Assembly (NCBI GenBank): GCA_014879545.1
Contig: JACSRV010000150.1
Location: 1-41,274, forward strand
Source of the DNA: Chitinophagaceae bacterium
GTDB taxonomy: Bacteria; Bacteroidota; Bacteroidia; Chitinophagales; Chitinophagaceae
Direction of reading: 5' to 3'
Length of the DNA: 41,274 nt
Below, piece after piece: positions 16,431 through 25,179 of the stretch. The position numbers and the translations under genes were made by a program. How positions within the stretch are numbered: the stretch's first letter is position 1; each line of letters begins with the position of its first letter. Under the pieces are notes generated by a model, which did not search any database, had not been told where the DNA came from, and worked only from the letters and a program-made list of their open reading frames with translations.

Positions 16431-19400
16431 GTGCAACTAAACAAAAAGTTCATTGAAGAACTCCATCAAAAACTAACATTTGGAAATACAAGGTCAATAC
16501 TCATAAATGCCCTTCCAGGAAGACACGCTACAAGGCTTGGATTGGCTGACCTAAATTTAGTGAAAGACAATTTAGCTGCGACATTTATTGAAGGGCTAAC
16601 GAACAATAAGAAATCATCAATTACAGTAAGTATTGACTTTGACAAAATCGAGGAAACAATCAAGCAAAAACTCGCCAAAATCGGCAAGCGACTTGACTCG
16701 ATTAAATACGAAAATGATGACATTTATAAAGAAACGGGCGTTTCAACATTTGGCTTTGGCTACCCGCTTCTATACTCGAAACACCCTAAAGACAGTAGCA
16801 AGGCTATTCTAGCCCCACTATTCATATTTCGTTTGGAAATTCAGCAATCTCAAAAAAGAAACAACGAATGGCTGATTCATAAAAGGGAAGATGCGGAGAT
16901 ACGATTGAATGAGAGTCTGGTATCATTTTTTGAAAGTGAGGGAAAAATCAAACTACCGAAAAATCCAGAGGAAAGCTTAGAAGACGGCATTCTCACATTG
17001 GAAGAAATAACCGAATACTGCAATTCATTACTACGCCAACTAAACAGTTCAAACACAGACTTAACTATTGACACACTAGAACAGCTACCAGAGAAAATTT
17101 TAATTGGCGAATCTCAATTCCAGAATACCAGAGTTTTGAATTCCGGCGTATTTGGAATTTATAAGAACCAAAAGCAGAATATCATCAAGGATCTTGAAAA
17201 CCTACTTTCTAATACAGAACTATTAGAAGACGAAAGCAACTTGTTCAAGTCTGATTGGCGAGCATTGCACAGTCCTATGCCCACCGACCCAAGTCAAAAT
17301 GGAGTACTACAGTCTCTACATCACCACAACAACATTATCATTCAGGGACCTCCGGGTACAGGGAAAAGCCAAACACTCACTGCGCTTATTACCTCTGCTC
17401 TCGCAAATGACAAGAAAATCCTCGTTGTTTGCGAAAAGCGAACCGCACTTGACGTACTATGCGAGAAATTAACGGATCTTCTTCCTGAAATTAAGCCAGC
17501 AATTGCAATAATAGAGGATGTTGTAGCCGACAGGGCAATTATCGTTCAAAATGTGAGGAATAGAGCCGCATCAGTTCTTCACGAAATACACAATAGCGAC
17601 CTATCTTCTATTCATGAGATTAGGCGCTTTGAAGATGGTGCGCAAAAAATAACAAATCAATATTCTGAACTTAAAAAAGAGCTCTGGCAAACAAAACGTT
17701 GGAAAGACTTAGTAGGTTTAAAGAACAAAGGGACAAGAACACTATCACCTGACGATAGTACTATCCATGTACTGTGTAAGTCCTTTGAAAATGAAGTTTT
17801 TCAAGATATTGATCTCGATGAAATTCTCGAACTTATCTCAACGGCCGAAGAACTTCACAAAGCAGTAAATAACTACAAAACCGAGTTAGACAATACGCTC
17901 AATCGGGTAACCCTTGCGAAATTTTCAAACGTAATTCAATTCTCAGCTCACATCACACGACTACAGTCGGACTTACGTGCAGTAAAAGCGAATGTAGAAA
18001 GGGCATTAATTGAACTGGAAAATGGCTTTAGAATCAAATACACTAATGAAATTGATGATCAACTAAGGAAAATCGAAAAAGTTATTGACATAATTAAAAG
18101 TCGCTCGCTAACCGAAATTGAAAACCCCTCAATAAAGACACGTTTTCTTTCGATCTTTAGTTCATTTCATAAACAAACACTCACCCTCTCCCGACAAGCA
18201 AAAATTGAATTAGAAGCAATTCGCGCACTTGATTCTTCTCTCCCTTCAAGCAGTTTTTCGTTTGATAAAATTGAAAAAGTGCATAGTGACGTCCTGAACA
18301 ATAAAGTGACTATTGTAAACAAAATGACTGAAGAATCTGTCAAGAAGCAAAATTTTGACAGTTCTGGTTCTAGCGCATTAGTTCAACTTAAAAACCAGCT
18401 CATTGAAATTGGGAATGAAATAAATCTTCTCGTTTTATTAAATGAGTCTAAGATTACTTTCGATAATGTATACAAGACGTATGGCGATATTTTAAAATCA
18501 ATTGACATTTTTGGAGAATTAGCAAAGCGGAAATCTCAAATTGAGCACTATTTCGATTGGTGTAAGCTTTACGACAGCTCCCAGAGCTCAAACCAGAAGA
18601 TTATAGACGACTTTATAGCACTTGATAGTAGCAATTGGAGGGATTTGTTGCTCCTGGCTTGGTATGAGCACATATTGATAAGCAATTACGAAAACGAGAA
18701 ATACCCAACGCACGACAGAATCCTTGGAACTCTGATAGATCTCCAGCCAACAATTCAAAAGAACTTATTGAAGACGATTTCCTCAAAAATCAAACAGCTT
18801 CAATATGATGGAATGCGAATGCTAAAACAAAAAAACCTAGAAGTAAATCAGTTATATAACTTAAGAGGATCCAAAGGAAGTACAAGAAATTCTCTTAGAC
18901 GAATTATTCAGACAGATGTGAAAAGCTTCACTTGTTTCTTCCCAGTCGTCATGGTTAACCCCGACACTTGCAGCACACTTCTCCCTCTCCAGCGAAATCT
19001 ATTTGATCTTGTGATTTTCGATGAGGCAAGTCAATTGCGATTAGAAGATACTTTCACAGCACTACTTAGGGGACGGCAAGTCGTTATTTCCGGAGACAGC
19101 ATGCAGATGCCTCCATCAAACTATTTTTCGGGAGAACGGCAGTCATTGGACGATGATGAGTTGGATGATGAAACAGTTGACCAAATGGAAATGGCCGCAA
19201 AAGAGTCTTTACTTGAGTTCGGTATTGACAACGGTTTCACACAGACATATCTGGACATGCACTATCGCTCTAAACATCCAGCTTTGATTAACTTCTCAAA
19301 TGCATGTTTTTATCACGGTCGGCTTATTCCAATGCCAGAGAGAAAACCAATTAGAGCAATACAATACTTGCATGTTGACGGACTGTACGAAGAAAGTCGA

Positions 19401-20306
19401 AATGAAACGGAAGCAAAGATGATAATTAAGATTCTTCGTGAGGAACTAAGCACCGATCACTCCGTGGGAATTGCAACTTTTAACATCCAACAACGGAACC
19501 TCATTCTAGGCTTAATACGTGAAGAACGCTTAACTGATTCGGAATTTGACACAAAGATTTCATCATGGGAAAACATGCATGAATCCATTTTTGTTAAAAA
19601 TCTTGAGAATATTCAAGGGGACGAGAGGGACATTATTCTGATTTCTACAACCTTCGGTATTCGCCGCGACCGCAAGTTTATAATGAACTTTGGCCCTATC
19701 GGGCAAAAAAACGGACACAGGCTATTGAACGTAATTATTACTCGATCAAAACAGAAAATGTACGTAGTAACTTCGATACCGGAGGAAAAGCAAGGGGAGT
19801 GGATAAATCGATTAGCAACATCAAAAACAGTTAATGGCACTAGCGGGCTACTCGCATTCCTGGCTTATAGCAAAGCTGTTTCAAGCGGTAATGTTGAATT
19901 ATCAATAAGTATACTAGAAACAATAACGAAGCAACTGGCAAACACACCAACTACTCTTAACGAACGTGAACTTAAATTCACTGAATCTCCTTTTGAAGAA
20001 GAAGTGTACTCTTTACTAAAAGAGGCAGTTGGCTCTGAAAGAATTTTGCTACAACACAAATGTGGAGGTTTTAGAATTGATATGGTAATTTTGCCATTGA
20101 ATCCTGCTAATCCGAAGAAACTTGCAGTTGAATGTGATGGTGCAGCCTACCACTCGTCGCCAATTGCTTGGCACAACGATATTTTCAGACAGCAACAACT
20201 TGAACAACACAATTTTGTCTTCCATAGAATTTGGTCTACCAATTGGTGGAGAAATCCATCCGATGAGTTTACCGCCCTATTAGATGCAATTAATCGTCTT
20301 GGGTAA
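16431..20306 (+). CDS. SF1 helicase with C-terminal MTES_1575/Vsr-like nuclease, probable defence protein
   Basis: A 1291-residue UPF1-like superfamily 1 helicase with a C-terminal PD-(D/E)xK-type domain. Walker A is QGPPGTGKS with K312; motif II is FDEAS (D864, E865); SGDSMQMPP, MHYRSKHPALI, NIQGDERDIILIS and LNVIITRSKQ are the later motifs. Between motifs I and II is a roughly 500-residue insertion rich in Lys, Glu and Leu, probably helical or coiled coil. The C-terminus (SPFEEEVY, FRIDMV with D1217, VECDGAAYHSS with E1234, HRIWSTNWWRNP) matches the MTES_1575 restriction-endonuclease-like family. The start is GTG at 16431. Composition is much more AT-rich than in rnz or lpxH. It resembles single-protein helicase-nuclease defence systems such as Hhe; that role is inferred. 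Confidence 0.88.
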   Translation: MQLNKKFIEELHQKLTFGNTRSILINALPGRHATRLGLADLNLVKDNLAATFIEGLTNNKKSSITVSIDFDKIEETIKQKLAKIGKRLDSIKYENDDIYKETGVSTFGFGYPLLYSKHPKDSSKAILAPLFIFRLEIQQSQKRNNEWLIHKREDAEIRLNESLVSFFESEGKIKLPKNPEESLEDGILTLEEITEYCNSLLRQLNSSNTDLTIDTLEQLPEKILIGESQFQNTRVLNSGVFGIYKNQKQNIIKDLENLLSNTELLEDESNLFKSDWRALHSPMPTDPSQNGVLQSLHHHNNIIIQGPPGTGKSQTLTALITSALANDKKILVVCEKRTALDVLCEKLTDLLPEIKPAIAIIEDVVADRAIIVQNVRNRAASVLHEIHNSDLSSIHEIRRFEDGAQKITNQYSELKKELWQTKRWKDLVGLKNKGTRTLSPDDSTIHVLCKSFENEVFQDIDLDEILELISTAEELHKAVNNYKTELDNTLNRVTLAKFSNVIQFSAHITRLQSDLRAVKANVERALIELENGFRIKYTNEIDDQLRKIEKVIDIIKSRSLTEIENPSIKTRFLSIFSSFHKQTLTLSRQAKIELEAIRALDSSLPSSSFSFDKIEKVHSDVLNNKVTIVNKMTEESVKKQNFDSSGSSALVQLKNQLIEIGNEINLLVLLNESKITFDNVYKTYGDILKSIDIFGELAKRKSQIEHYFDWCKLYDSSQSSNQKIIDDFIALDSSNWRDLLLLAWYEHILISNYENEKYPTHDRILGTLIDLQPTIQKNLLKTISSKIKQLQYDGMRMLKQKNLEVNQLYNLRGSKGSTRNSLRRIIQTDVKSFTCFFPVVMVNPDTCSTLLPLQRNLFDLVIFDEASQLRLEDTFTALLRGRQVVISGDSMQMPPSNYFSGERQSLDDDELDDETVDQMEMAAKESLLEFGIDNGFTQTYLDMHYRSKHPALINFSNACFYHGRLIPMPERKPIRAIQYLHVDGLYEESRNETEAKMIIKILREELSTDHSVGIATFNIQQRNLILGLIREERLTDSEFDTKISSWENMHESIFVKNLENIQGDERDIILISTTFGIRRDRKFIMNFGPIGQKNGHRLLNVIITRSKQKMYVVTSIPEEKQGEWINRLATSKTVNGTSGLLAFLAYSKAVSSGNVELSISILETITKQLANTPTTLNERELKFTESPFEEEVYSLLKEAVGSERILLQHKCGGFRIDMVILPLNPANPKKLAVECDGAAYHSSPIAWHNDIFRQQQLEQHNFVFHRIWSTNWWRNPSDEFTALLDAINRLG

Positions 20307-20340
20307 CATAATATAAGGGACTAACCAAACATATATTACC

Positions 20341-21099
20341 CTACTTCCCGTAATACTGCAATCGTAACTGGTCGCCATCAAATTCGCCGTAGCTGTCGTA
20401 GCGGATCCAGTCGCCGAGGTTCACGTAGAGGCTGTTGGCAGAGAGCGGGAATTCTATGGCTATGTGGCGGTGGCCGAATACGAAGTAGTCGTAATGGTGG
20501 TGCTTCAGTGTTTCGAGGCAGAACTGCACCAGCATTTCTCTGTCGGGCCCAAGAAATTCTTTCTCAGGTATGTCGGCATGCTTGGGGCCCAGACGGCTGA
20601 ACCAGCCTGCCAGTCCCACACCGGTATCGGGGTGCACACGGCGGTACAACCATTGCGAGAGCGGACTGCGCAAAACGGTCTTCAATATCTTGTAGCCTGT
20701 ATCGCCGGGGCCCAGGCCGTCGCCATGAGCGATGAAAAACTTCTTGCCGTTCACCTCTCGTGTTATGGGGCCGTGGTGCACCGGTATACCGAATTCGGTA
20801 TGGAAGTAATCGAGCATCCACAGGTCGTGATTACCGGTGAACACCTCTATGTGCAGGCCCTTGTCGCGCAGCTCGGCTATCTTGCCCAGAAAGCGGGTGA
20901 AGCCACGCGGCACTACGTTCTTGTATTCGAACCAGGTATCAAAAAGGTCGCCTACCAGAAATATCTGCTCGGCAGTGGGGGCTATCTCATCCAGCCAGCG
21001 GCATATGCGCTTTTCGCGCTCGGTGCTGGAGGCGCGGTCGGGTATGCCGAAGTGAAAATCGGAAGCGAAGTATATTTTCTTACCTGCGGGTAGCTGCAT
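20341..21099 (-). CDS. lpxH: UDP-2,3-diacylglucosamine diphosphatase
   Basis: LpxH (252 residues) removes UMP from UDP-2,3-diacylglucosamine to give lipid X, an early step of lipid A synthesis at the inner membrane. The metallophosphoesterase motifs appear in order: ASDFHFG, VGDLFDTWFEY, TGNHDLWM, AHGDGLG and FGHRHIAIEF. The start at 21099 follows a promoter whose -7 box ends 7 nt upstream. It lies downstream of gldH on the same strand (56 bp gap), with its own promoter. Identification as LpxH rather than LpxI or LpxG rests on the motif layout and length. Confidence 0.92.
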   Translation of the reverse strand: MQLPAGKKIYFASDFHFGIPDRASSTEREKRICRWLDEIAPTAEQIFLVGDLFDTWFEYKNVVPRGFTRFLGKIAELRDKGLHIEVFTGNHDLWMLDYFHTEFGIPVHHGPITREVNGKKFFIAHGDGLGPGDTGYKILKTVLRSPLSQWLYRRVHPDTGVGLAGWFSRLGPKHADIPEKEFLGPDREMLVQFCLETLKHHHYDYFVFGHRHIAIEFPLSANSLYVNLGDWIRYDSYGEFDGDQLRLQYYGK

Positions 21100-21106
21100 G
21101 AATGAG

Positions 21107-21137
21107 CAAAGATACTATTTGAGAAGGGGAAGCCCAA
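21107..21137 (-). promoter_or_regulatory. Promoter of lpxH, nearly leaderless
   Basis: On the minus strand TTG (21137-21135), 20 bp, then TATCTTTG (21114-21107) is a full promoter. The -7 box ends 7 nt before the ATG at 21099, and the -33 spacing equals that of the rpsF promoter. Confidence 0.65.
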
Positions 21138-21155
21138 CTACAGGGCAAGACAGAC

Positions 21156-21644
21156 CTATTTCTTGCGCAGGGTGGCCTTTTCTACACGCAGCCCCACGTG
21201 CAGCACATCGGGCAGGGGATTGATGCGCATATTCTGCTCCAGCGTTACCTCGTAGGTGCCGGGGCGGTTCAGGTTCACCGAATCGCCGAGGGAAATGGGC
21301 ATGCGCTGTTCGTATATCTCGCCCATGCCACGACCCAGCCAGCGGCCGCTTGCCTCCGCCAGGTCTATGTTGATGCGTGCCTTGGTGGCGGTGGTGTCGC
21401 CGGGCGTTTTTATGTACATCCACATCCAGATGTTGTTGTATGGATATGCCTGTGTATGACGGATAATGAAGTAGGGCTGGTACTGAGCCGTAGAGTCGGT
21501 GATGGTGAAAGTGAATTTTGGTTTGTAGTTGTAGTTCCAGGCATTGCCGGGTATGGCCTTCTGATCCTGATAATGAGGAGCAGGCATGCAGGCGGCCATG
21601 CAGCAGGTGAGTGTAATGAAGAGTATGAAACGGGAAAGGCGCAT
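21156..21644 (-). CDS. gldH: Gliding motility lipoprotein GldH
   Basis: A 162-residue lipoprotein like GldH, which in Flavobacterium is needed for gliding and the type IX secretion machinery. The signal peptide ends in a lipobox-like MAAC (C19). The core WNYNYKPKFTFTITDS...YQPYFIIRHTQAYPYNNIW is characteristic. It is anchored in the outer membrane or inner membrane facing the periplasm. A gldH gene does not by itself show that the cell glides. The ATG at 21644 is 5 nt downstream of a TAATTTTG box. Confidence 0.85.
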   Translation of the reverse strand: MRLSRFILFITLTCCMAACMPAPHYQDQKAIPGNAWNYNYKPKFTFTITDSTAQYQPYFIIRHTQAYPYNNIWMWMYIKTPGDTTATKARINIDLAEASGRWLGRGMGEIYEQRMPISLGDSVNLNRPGTYEVTLEQNMRINPLPDVLHVGLRVEKATLRKK

Positions 21645-21649
21645 TGCTA

Positions 21650-21657
21650 CAAAATTA
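21650..21657 (-). promoter_or_regulatory. -7 element 5 nt before the gldH start codon
   Basis: TAATTTTG on the minus strand fits TAnnTTTG, with only TAGCA between it and the ATG. The best TTTG upstream (21676-21673) is 15 bp away, short of the usual 19. It overlaps the arm of the dnaN terminator hairpin. Confidence 0.45.
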
Positions 21658-21702
21658 AGAACGACCGGGTTTCAAAGTGCATCTGAAAGCGCCGGTCGTT
21701 CT
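21658..21702 (-). terminator. Terminator of dnaN
   Basis: An 11-bp perfect stem, AGAACGACCGG with CCGGTCGTTCT, encloses an imperfect 23-nt inner loop. On the minus strand it is followed by TAATTTT; on the plus strand by a longer T run. It lies 38 bp after the dnaN stop. Confidence 0.7.
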
Positions 21703-21739
21703 TTTTCTATTCTTTTATTGATGTTGTTGTTTGTTACTA

Positions 21740-22861
21740 CTAGATACCTACCATCAGCGGCATGAGCAGCATCATCAGGTCTTCGTTGTCAGTTTTATCA
21801 ACCGAGCGGAAGATACCCGCGCGCGATGGTGTGCTGAGCTCCAGCACCACTTCTTCGCCGTCCAGGTTGTTCACTATCTCCACCATCAGTTTGGCGTTGA
21901 AGGCTATCTTCATATCCTCGCCGCTGTAGTTGCACGTAAGTGTTTCCTTTCCTTCGTAAGAGAAGTCGATATCCTGAGCTGAGATATTGAGGCTGTTGCC
22001 ATTGATATCGAGCAGCACCTGATTGGTTGTTTTATTCGCGAAGATGTTCACGCGGCGCAGTGCGCTGGCGAAATCGGCACGGTTGATGGTAAGGCGGTAA
22101 GGATTGTCTACCGGAATAACCGCGCGATAATCGGGGAAGCGTGCATCGATGAGACGACAGCTCAGGCTCACGTGTTCTCCTTTTACGAAGAGGTGGCTGC
22201 TGTTGTATGCGAGGGTCAGTACAGACTCGTCTGTAGGCAGTGTGCCGCGCAGCTGCTGCAATGGCTTCTTTGGTACTACAAAACCACCGGCTGCAGGGCA
22301 GCTGATGTCGCTACGGCGCAGCTGCACCAGGCGGTGCGCATCGGTAGATACAAAGCCCAGACCGTCTTTAGCCATCTCGAAATATACACCGGTCATAGCG
22401 GGGCGCAGCGTATCGCCACTTACCGCGAACAGTGTTTTGTTGATGCTTTCGATCAAGGCTATTGAAGGCATTGTGAACTCAGTAGTATCGCCGGGAGCCG
22501 GTTCTTTAGGGAAGTCGTCGGCCTTCTCGCCCACAATGCGGTATTTACCCGAATTGCTGGACATGTCGATAGACAGGTCGGTCTCGGAGATGATGAAAGT
22601 AACCGGCTGTTCAGGCAGGTTTTTCAGGTATTCGAGAATGATCTTGGAAGGGATACAGATACGACCCGATCCTTCCGCGTCGTTTACCTGCATCTGCACC
22701 CGCATCATTGTTTCCAGATCGGTAGCGGTGAGCGTGAGCGTGTTGCCGCGCAGGTCGAACAGGAAGTCTTCGAGAACAGAAAGCACGTTATTGGCGCTTA
22801 CGATGCCGCCTATCTGCTGCAGGTTCTTGAGCAGGGTTGAAGATGTGACTATGAAACGCAT
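21740..22861 (-). CDS. dnaN: DNA polymerase III beta clamp
   Basis: The sliding clamp (373 residues) tethers the replicative polymerase to DNA as a dimer. The N-terminus MRFIVTSSTLLKNLQQIGGIV, the middle FVSTDAHRLVQLRR and the C-terminal MLLMPLMV are family hallmarks. It stands apart from dnaA, which is not in this window. A -7 box lies at 22881-22888 and a consensus DnaA box at 22927-22935. The stop is followed by a hairpin terminator. Confidence 0.97.
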   Translation of the reverse strand: MRFIVTSSTLLKNLQQIGGIVSANNVLSVLEDFLFDLRGNTLTLTATDLETMMRVQMQVNDAEGSGRICIPSKIILEYLKNLPEQPVTFIISETDLSIDMSSNSGKYRIVGEKADDFPKEPAPGDTTEFTMPSIALIESINKTLFAVSGDTLRPAMTGVYFEMAKDGLGFVSTDAHRLVQLRRSDISCPAAGGFVVPKKPLQQLRGTLPTDESVLTLAYNSSHLFVKGEHVSLSCRLIDARFPDYRAVIPVDNPYRLTINRADFASALRRVNIFANKTTNQVLLDINGNSLNISAQDIDFSYEGKETLTCNYSGEDMKIAFNAKLMVEIVNNLDGEEVVLELSTPSRAGIFRSVDKTDNEDLMMLLMPLMVGI

Positions 22862-22880
22862 TGTAATGGTGTGTTTGGAA

Positions 22881-22888
22881 CAAAGATA
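22881..22888 (-). promoter_or_regulatory. -7 promoter element of dnaN
   Basis: TATCTTTG on the minus strand, 19 nt before the ATG. The -33 region is A/T-rich without a well-spaced TTTG. Confidence 0.55.
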
Positions 22889-22926
22889 TTTGAAATAACA
22901 GGCAAAAAGGCACTCAAAAATGGCAT

Positions 22927-22935
22927 TGTGGATAA
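22927..22935 (-). promoter_or_regulatory. Consensus DnaA box upstream of dnaN
   Basis: TTATCCACA on the minus strand, 66 bp upstream of the dnaN ATG and about 40 bp upstream of its -7 box. The position suits DnaA-dependent control of dnaN, which is inference. Confidence 0.45.
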
Positions 22936-22981
22936 ATAGACAGGAGTGTGTGCATAGCAGTGCTGCAGGTGGTCAGGCCCA

Positions 22982-23143
22982 CTATCTGATACCTTCCTTG
23001 CGCGACAAAGCCAGCACAAAGGATGCGGCCGCAAACAGTGCCATGATGTGGATGAGCGGCCCCGGCCGCCATATAAAATAACCCACAGCCCACCCTATGA
23101 TGAGCATTACTGCTATGATGTACAATAGACTTCTTAATATCAT
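22982..23143 (-). CDS. Small membrane protein, lmo0937/DUF5670-like
   Basis: A 53-residue ORF, starting ATG at 23143 with the purine-rich AAGGATAAAAGG just upstream. It has two hydrophobic segments (about 4-24 and 29-46) around the short polar turn WRPGP and ends in a basic tail, SRKEGIR. The pattern LLYIIAVMLIIGWAVGYF plus IHIMALFAAASFVLAL resembles lmo0937/DUF5670 microproteins, which are common in Bacteroidota genomes. The role is unknown, perhaps envelope stress. It is too short for standard ORF cut-offs and would be easily missed. Confidence 0.78.
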   Translation of the reverse strand: MILRSLLYIIAVMLIIGWAVGYFIWRPGPLIHIMALFAAASFVLALSRKEGIR

Positions 23144-23348
23144 CCTTTTATCCTTGCCGTCAGCGGTTTCCGGTCATTGCCTTTCCGAAAAACGGAATAA
23201 CCTTCCGGGCAACCGTCTGTGGTATAAAAGTAACTAATCTGGCATATAAAAACCACAGCCAACACATATGAATTATAGCGGCGTGTCGGCATAATTATAT
23301 ATCTATTAATTCCGGGATAAAAAAATTTATCTGAATTACGGTGGCTCA

Positions 23349-23356
23349 TATATTTG
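23349..23356 (+). promoter_or_regulatory. -7 promoter element of galE
   Basis: TATATTTG fits TAnnTTTG and lies 58 nt before the galE ATG, giving a leader of about 50 nt. The AT-rich DNA around 23290-23340 could hold the -33 contact. Confidence 0.5.
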
Positions 23357-23414
23357 CAAGAGCGACCCATGGTGCATTTCTGCTCAGGGGCGCATTTCCC
23401 TAAAACAACACATT

Positions 23415-24458
23415 ATGAATAAGATTCTTGTAACGGGCGGATGTGGCTACATAGGTGGTCATACTATTGTGGATCTTCTGCAGAACGGATTTGAGGTGAT
23501 CTCGGTCGACAACCTTTCGAGGGGATCGCTGAAGATGCTGGACGGAATAGAGAAGATAACCGGCAAGAAGGTGAAGAACTACAAGGTGGACCTTTGCGAC
23601 CTGGACGATACAGAAGCTGTTTTTCTGGAAAACCCCGACATAGTGGGCATCATCCACTTTGCGGCCTACAAATCGGTACCGGAGTCCGTAAAGGAGCCGC
23701 TGATGTACTTCCACAACAATATCAACTCGCTGCTGAACATTATGCAGTGTGCCGAGGATTTTGACGTTGACAATTTTGTCTTCTCGTCATCGTGCTCGGT
23801 ATATGGCAATGCGACAAACCTGCCTGTGGCAGAAGACGCGCCGCTGGCCGAGCCTGAATCGCCCTATGCCCGCACCAAACAAATGGGTGAGGCCATCTGC
23901 CGCGATTTCACCAACATACACAAAGACTTCAACACCATATTGCTGCGCTACTTCAATCCGGTGGGTGCGCATCCGTCGGCACTTATTGGGGAATTTCAGG
24001 ACCTGTCGGAGAGCGTGGTACCCGTGATCACACAAACGGCTATCGGCAAACGTCAGGAAATGACCGTATTCGGTAGCGACTACCCTACCCGCGATGGTAG
24101 TTGTGTGCGCGACTATATTCATGTTATGGACATTGCCAATGCACATACCCGCGCACTGCAGTACATTATAGACGACCGCAACAAGTCGAACTGCGAAGTA
24201 TTCAACCTGGGTACAGGCAATGGCGTTACCGTTCTGGAACTGATTGACGCTTTCGAGCGCGTATCGGGCGAGAAACTGAACTACAAAGTAGGTGGCCGTC
24301 GCGATGGCGATGTTGTGGCAGTATATGCCGACAACAACCGTGCGCGCACACTGCTGGGCTGGGAAACACAATATGGCCTGGATGCTATGATGGACACCGC
24401 CTGGCGCTGGGAAAAAGTGGTTGCCGAAATGAAAAAGCAGGCACCCAAGGCAGTATAG
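23415..24458 (+). CDS. galE: UDP-glucose 4-epimerase
   Basis: GalE (347 residues) interconverts UDP-glucose and UDP-galactose using bound NAD. It is an extended short-chain dehydrogenase: the Rossmann motif is TGGCGYIGGHT, VDNLSRGS is the adenosine-binding acidic region, HFAAYKSV follows, the catalytic Ser lies in SSSCSVYG and Y151 with Lys lies in SPYARTK. The C-terminal FNLGTGNGVTVLELI and RRDGDV blocks are GalE-like. It supplies sugars for surface polysaccharides. It has its own promoter. The next gene starts 41 bp later with no terminator seen. Confidence 0.95.
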   Translation: MNKILVTGGCGYIGGHTIVDLLQNGFEVISVDNLSRGSLKMLDGIEKITGKKVKNYKVDLCDLDDTEAVFLENPDIVGIIHFAAYKSVPESVKEPLMYFHNNINSLLNIMQCAEDFDVDNFVFSSSCSVYGNATNLPVAEDAPLAEPESPYARTKQMGEAICRDFTNIHKDFNTILLRYFNPVGAHPSALIGEFQDLSESVVPVITQTAIGKRQEMTVFGSDYPTRDGSCVRDYIHVMDIANAHTRALQYIIDDRNKSNCEVFNLGTGNGVTVLELIDAFERVSGEKLNYKVGGRRDGDVVAVYADNNRARTLLGWETQYGLDAMMDTAWRWEKVVAEMKKQAPKAV

Positions 24459-24499
24459 GCATCAACTGCCTGCACGACAATTACTCACAATCGCGATAT

Positions 24500-25177
24500 A
24501 TGCATGTACTGCTTGTAGAAGACGAACCGGGTATAGCCAACGTGATCACAAAAGGCCTTGGCGAGGCCGGCTATACTGTGAGTGTGGCACCCGACGGCAA
24601 TACGGGCCTGCAAATGGCCCTCAGTCACAGCTATGATCTCTATATCCTGGACATCATGCTACCCGGCATGAACGGGATGGAACTTTGCACGTTACTACGG
24701 AAGGCAAAGGACAATAAACCGGTGCTGATGCTGACGGCACTCGGCACCACCGAGAACGTGGTGGCGGGCCTTGAAAAAGGCGCCGACGACTATCTGGTGA
24801 AGCCATTCAAATTCTCGGAACTGCTGGCGCGCATGAAGGCGTTGCTGCGACGGTCGGCCGGCAATTTTATTGAAGGGAACAAACTACGCATCAGCAACCT
24901 GGAACTGGATACGGATGCCCGCATTGTGCAACGTGACCATACAGAGATCCACCTCACCTCTACCGAATACCGCATGCTGGAATACATGATGAAGAACCAG
25001 CGCAAAGTGATATCGCGAATGGACCTTCTGGAAAACGTTTGGGGTGTTGACTTTAATATGGCTACCAATGTGGTGGATGTATACGTAAACTACCTGAGGA
25101 AAAAAGTGGACCGCGACTTTGAACCCAAACTGATACACACCGTGATAGGCATGGGGTACATACTAAAGGATAGCTGA
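24500..25177 (+). CDS. OmpR-family response regulator
   Basis: A 225-residue regulator with a receiver domain (about 1-115) and a winged-helix DNA-binding domain (about 130-222). The acidic pair is in VEDEPG, the phospho-acceptor is D51 in LYILDIMLPG, and the Lys is in DDYLVKPF. The C-terminal LTSTEYRMLEYMMKNQRKVISR and VDVYVNYLRKKVD...HTVIGMGYIL segments are typical. It starts 41 bp after galE and ends 2 bp before its cognate histidine kinase. Target genes are unknown. Confidence 0.95.
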   Translation: MHVLLVEDEPGIANVITKGLGEAGYTVSVAPDGNTGLQMALSHSYDLYILDIMLPGMNGMELCTLLRKAKDNKPVLMLTALGTTENVVAGLEKGADDYLVKPFKFSELLARMKALLRRSAGNFIEGNKLRISNLELDTDARIVQRDHTEIHLTSTEYRMLEYMMKNQRKVISRMDLLENVWGVDFNMATNVVDVYVNYLRKKVDRDFEPKLIHTVIGMGYILKDS

Positions 25178-25179
25178 GT

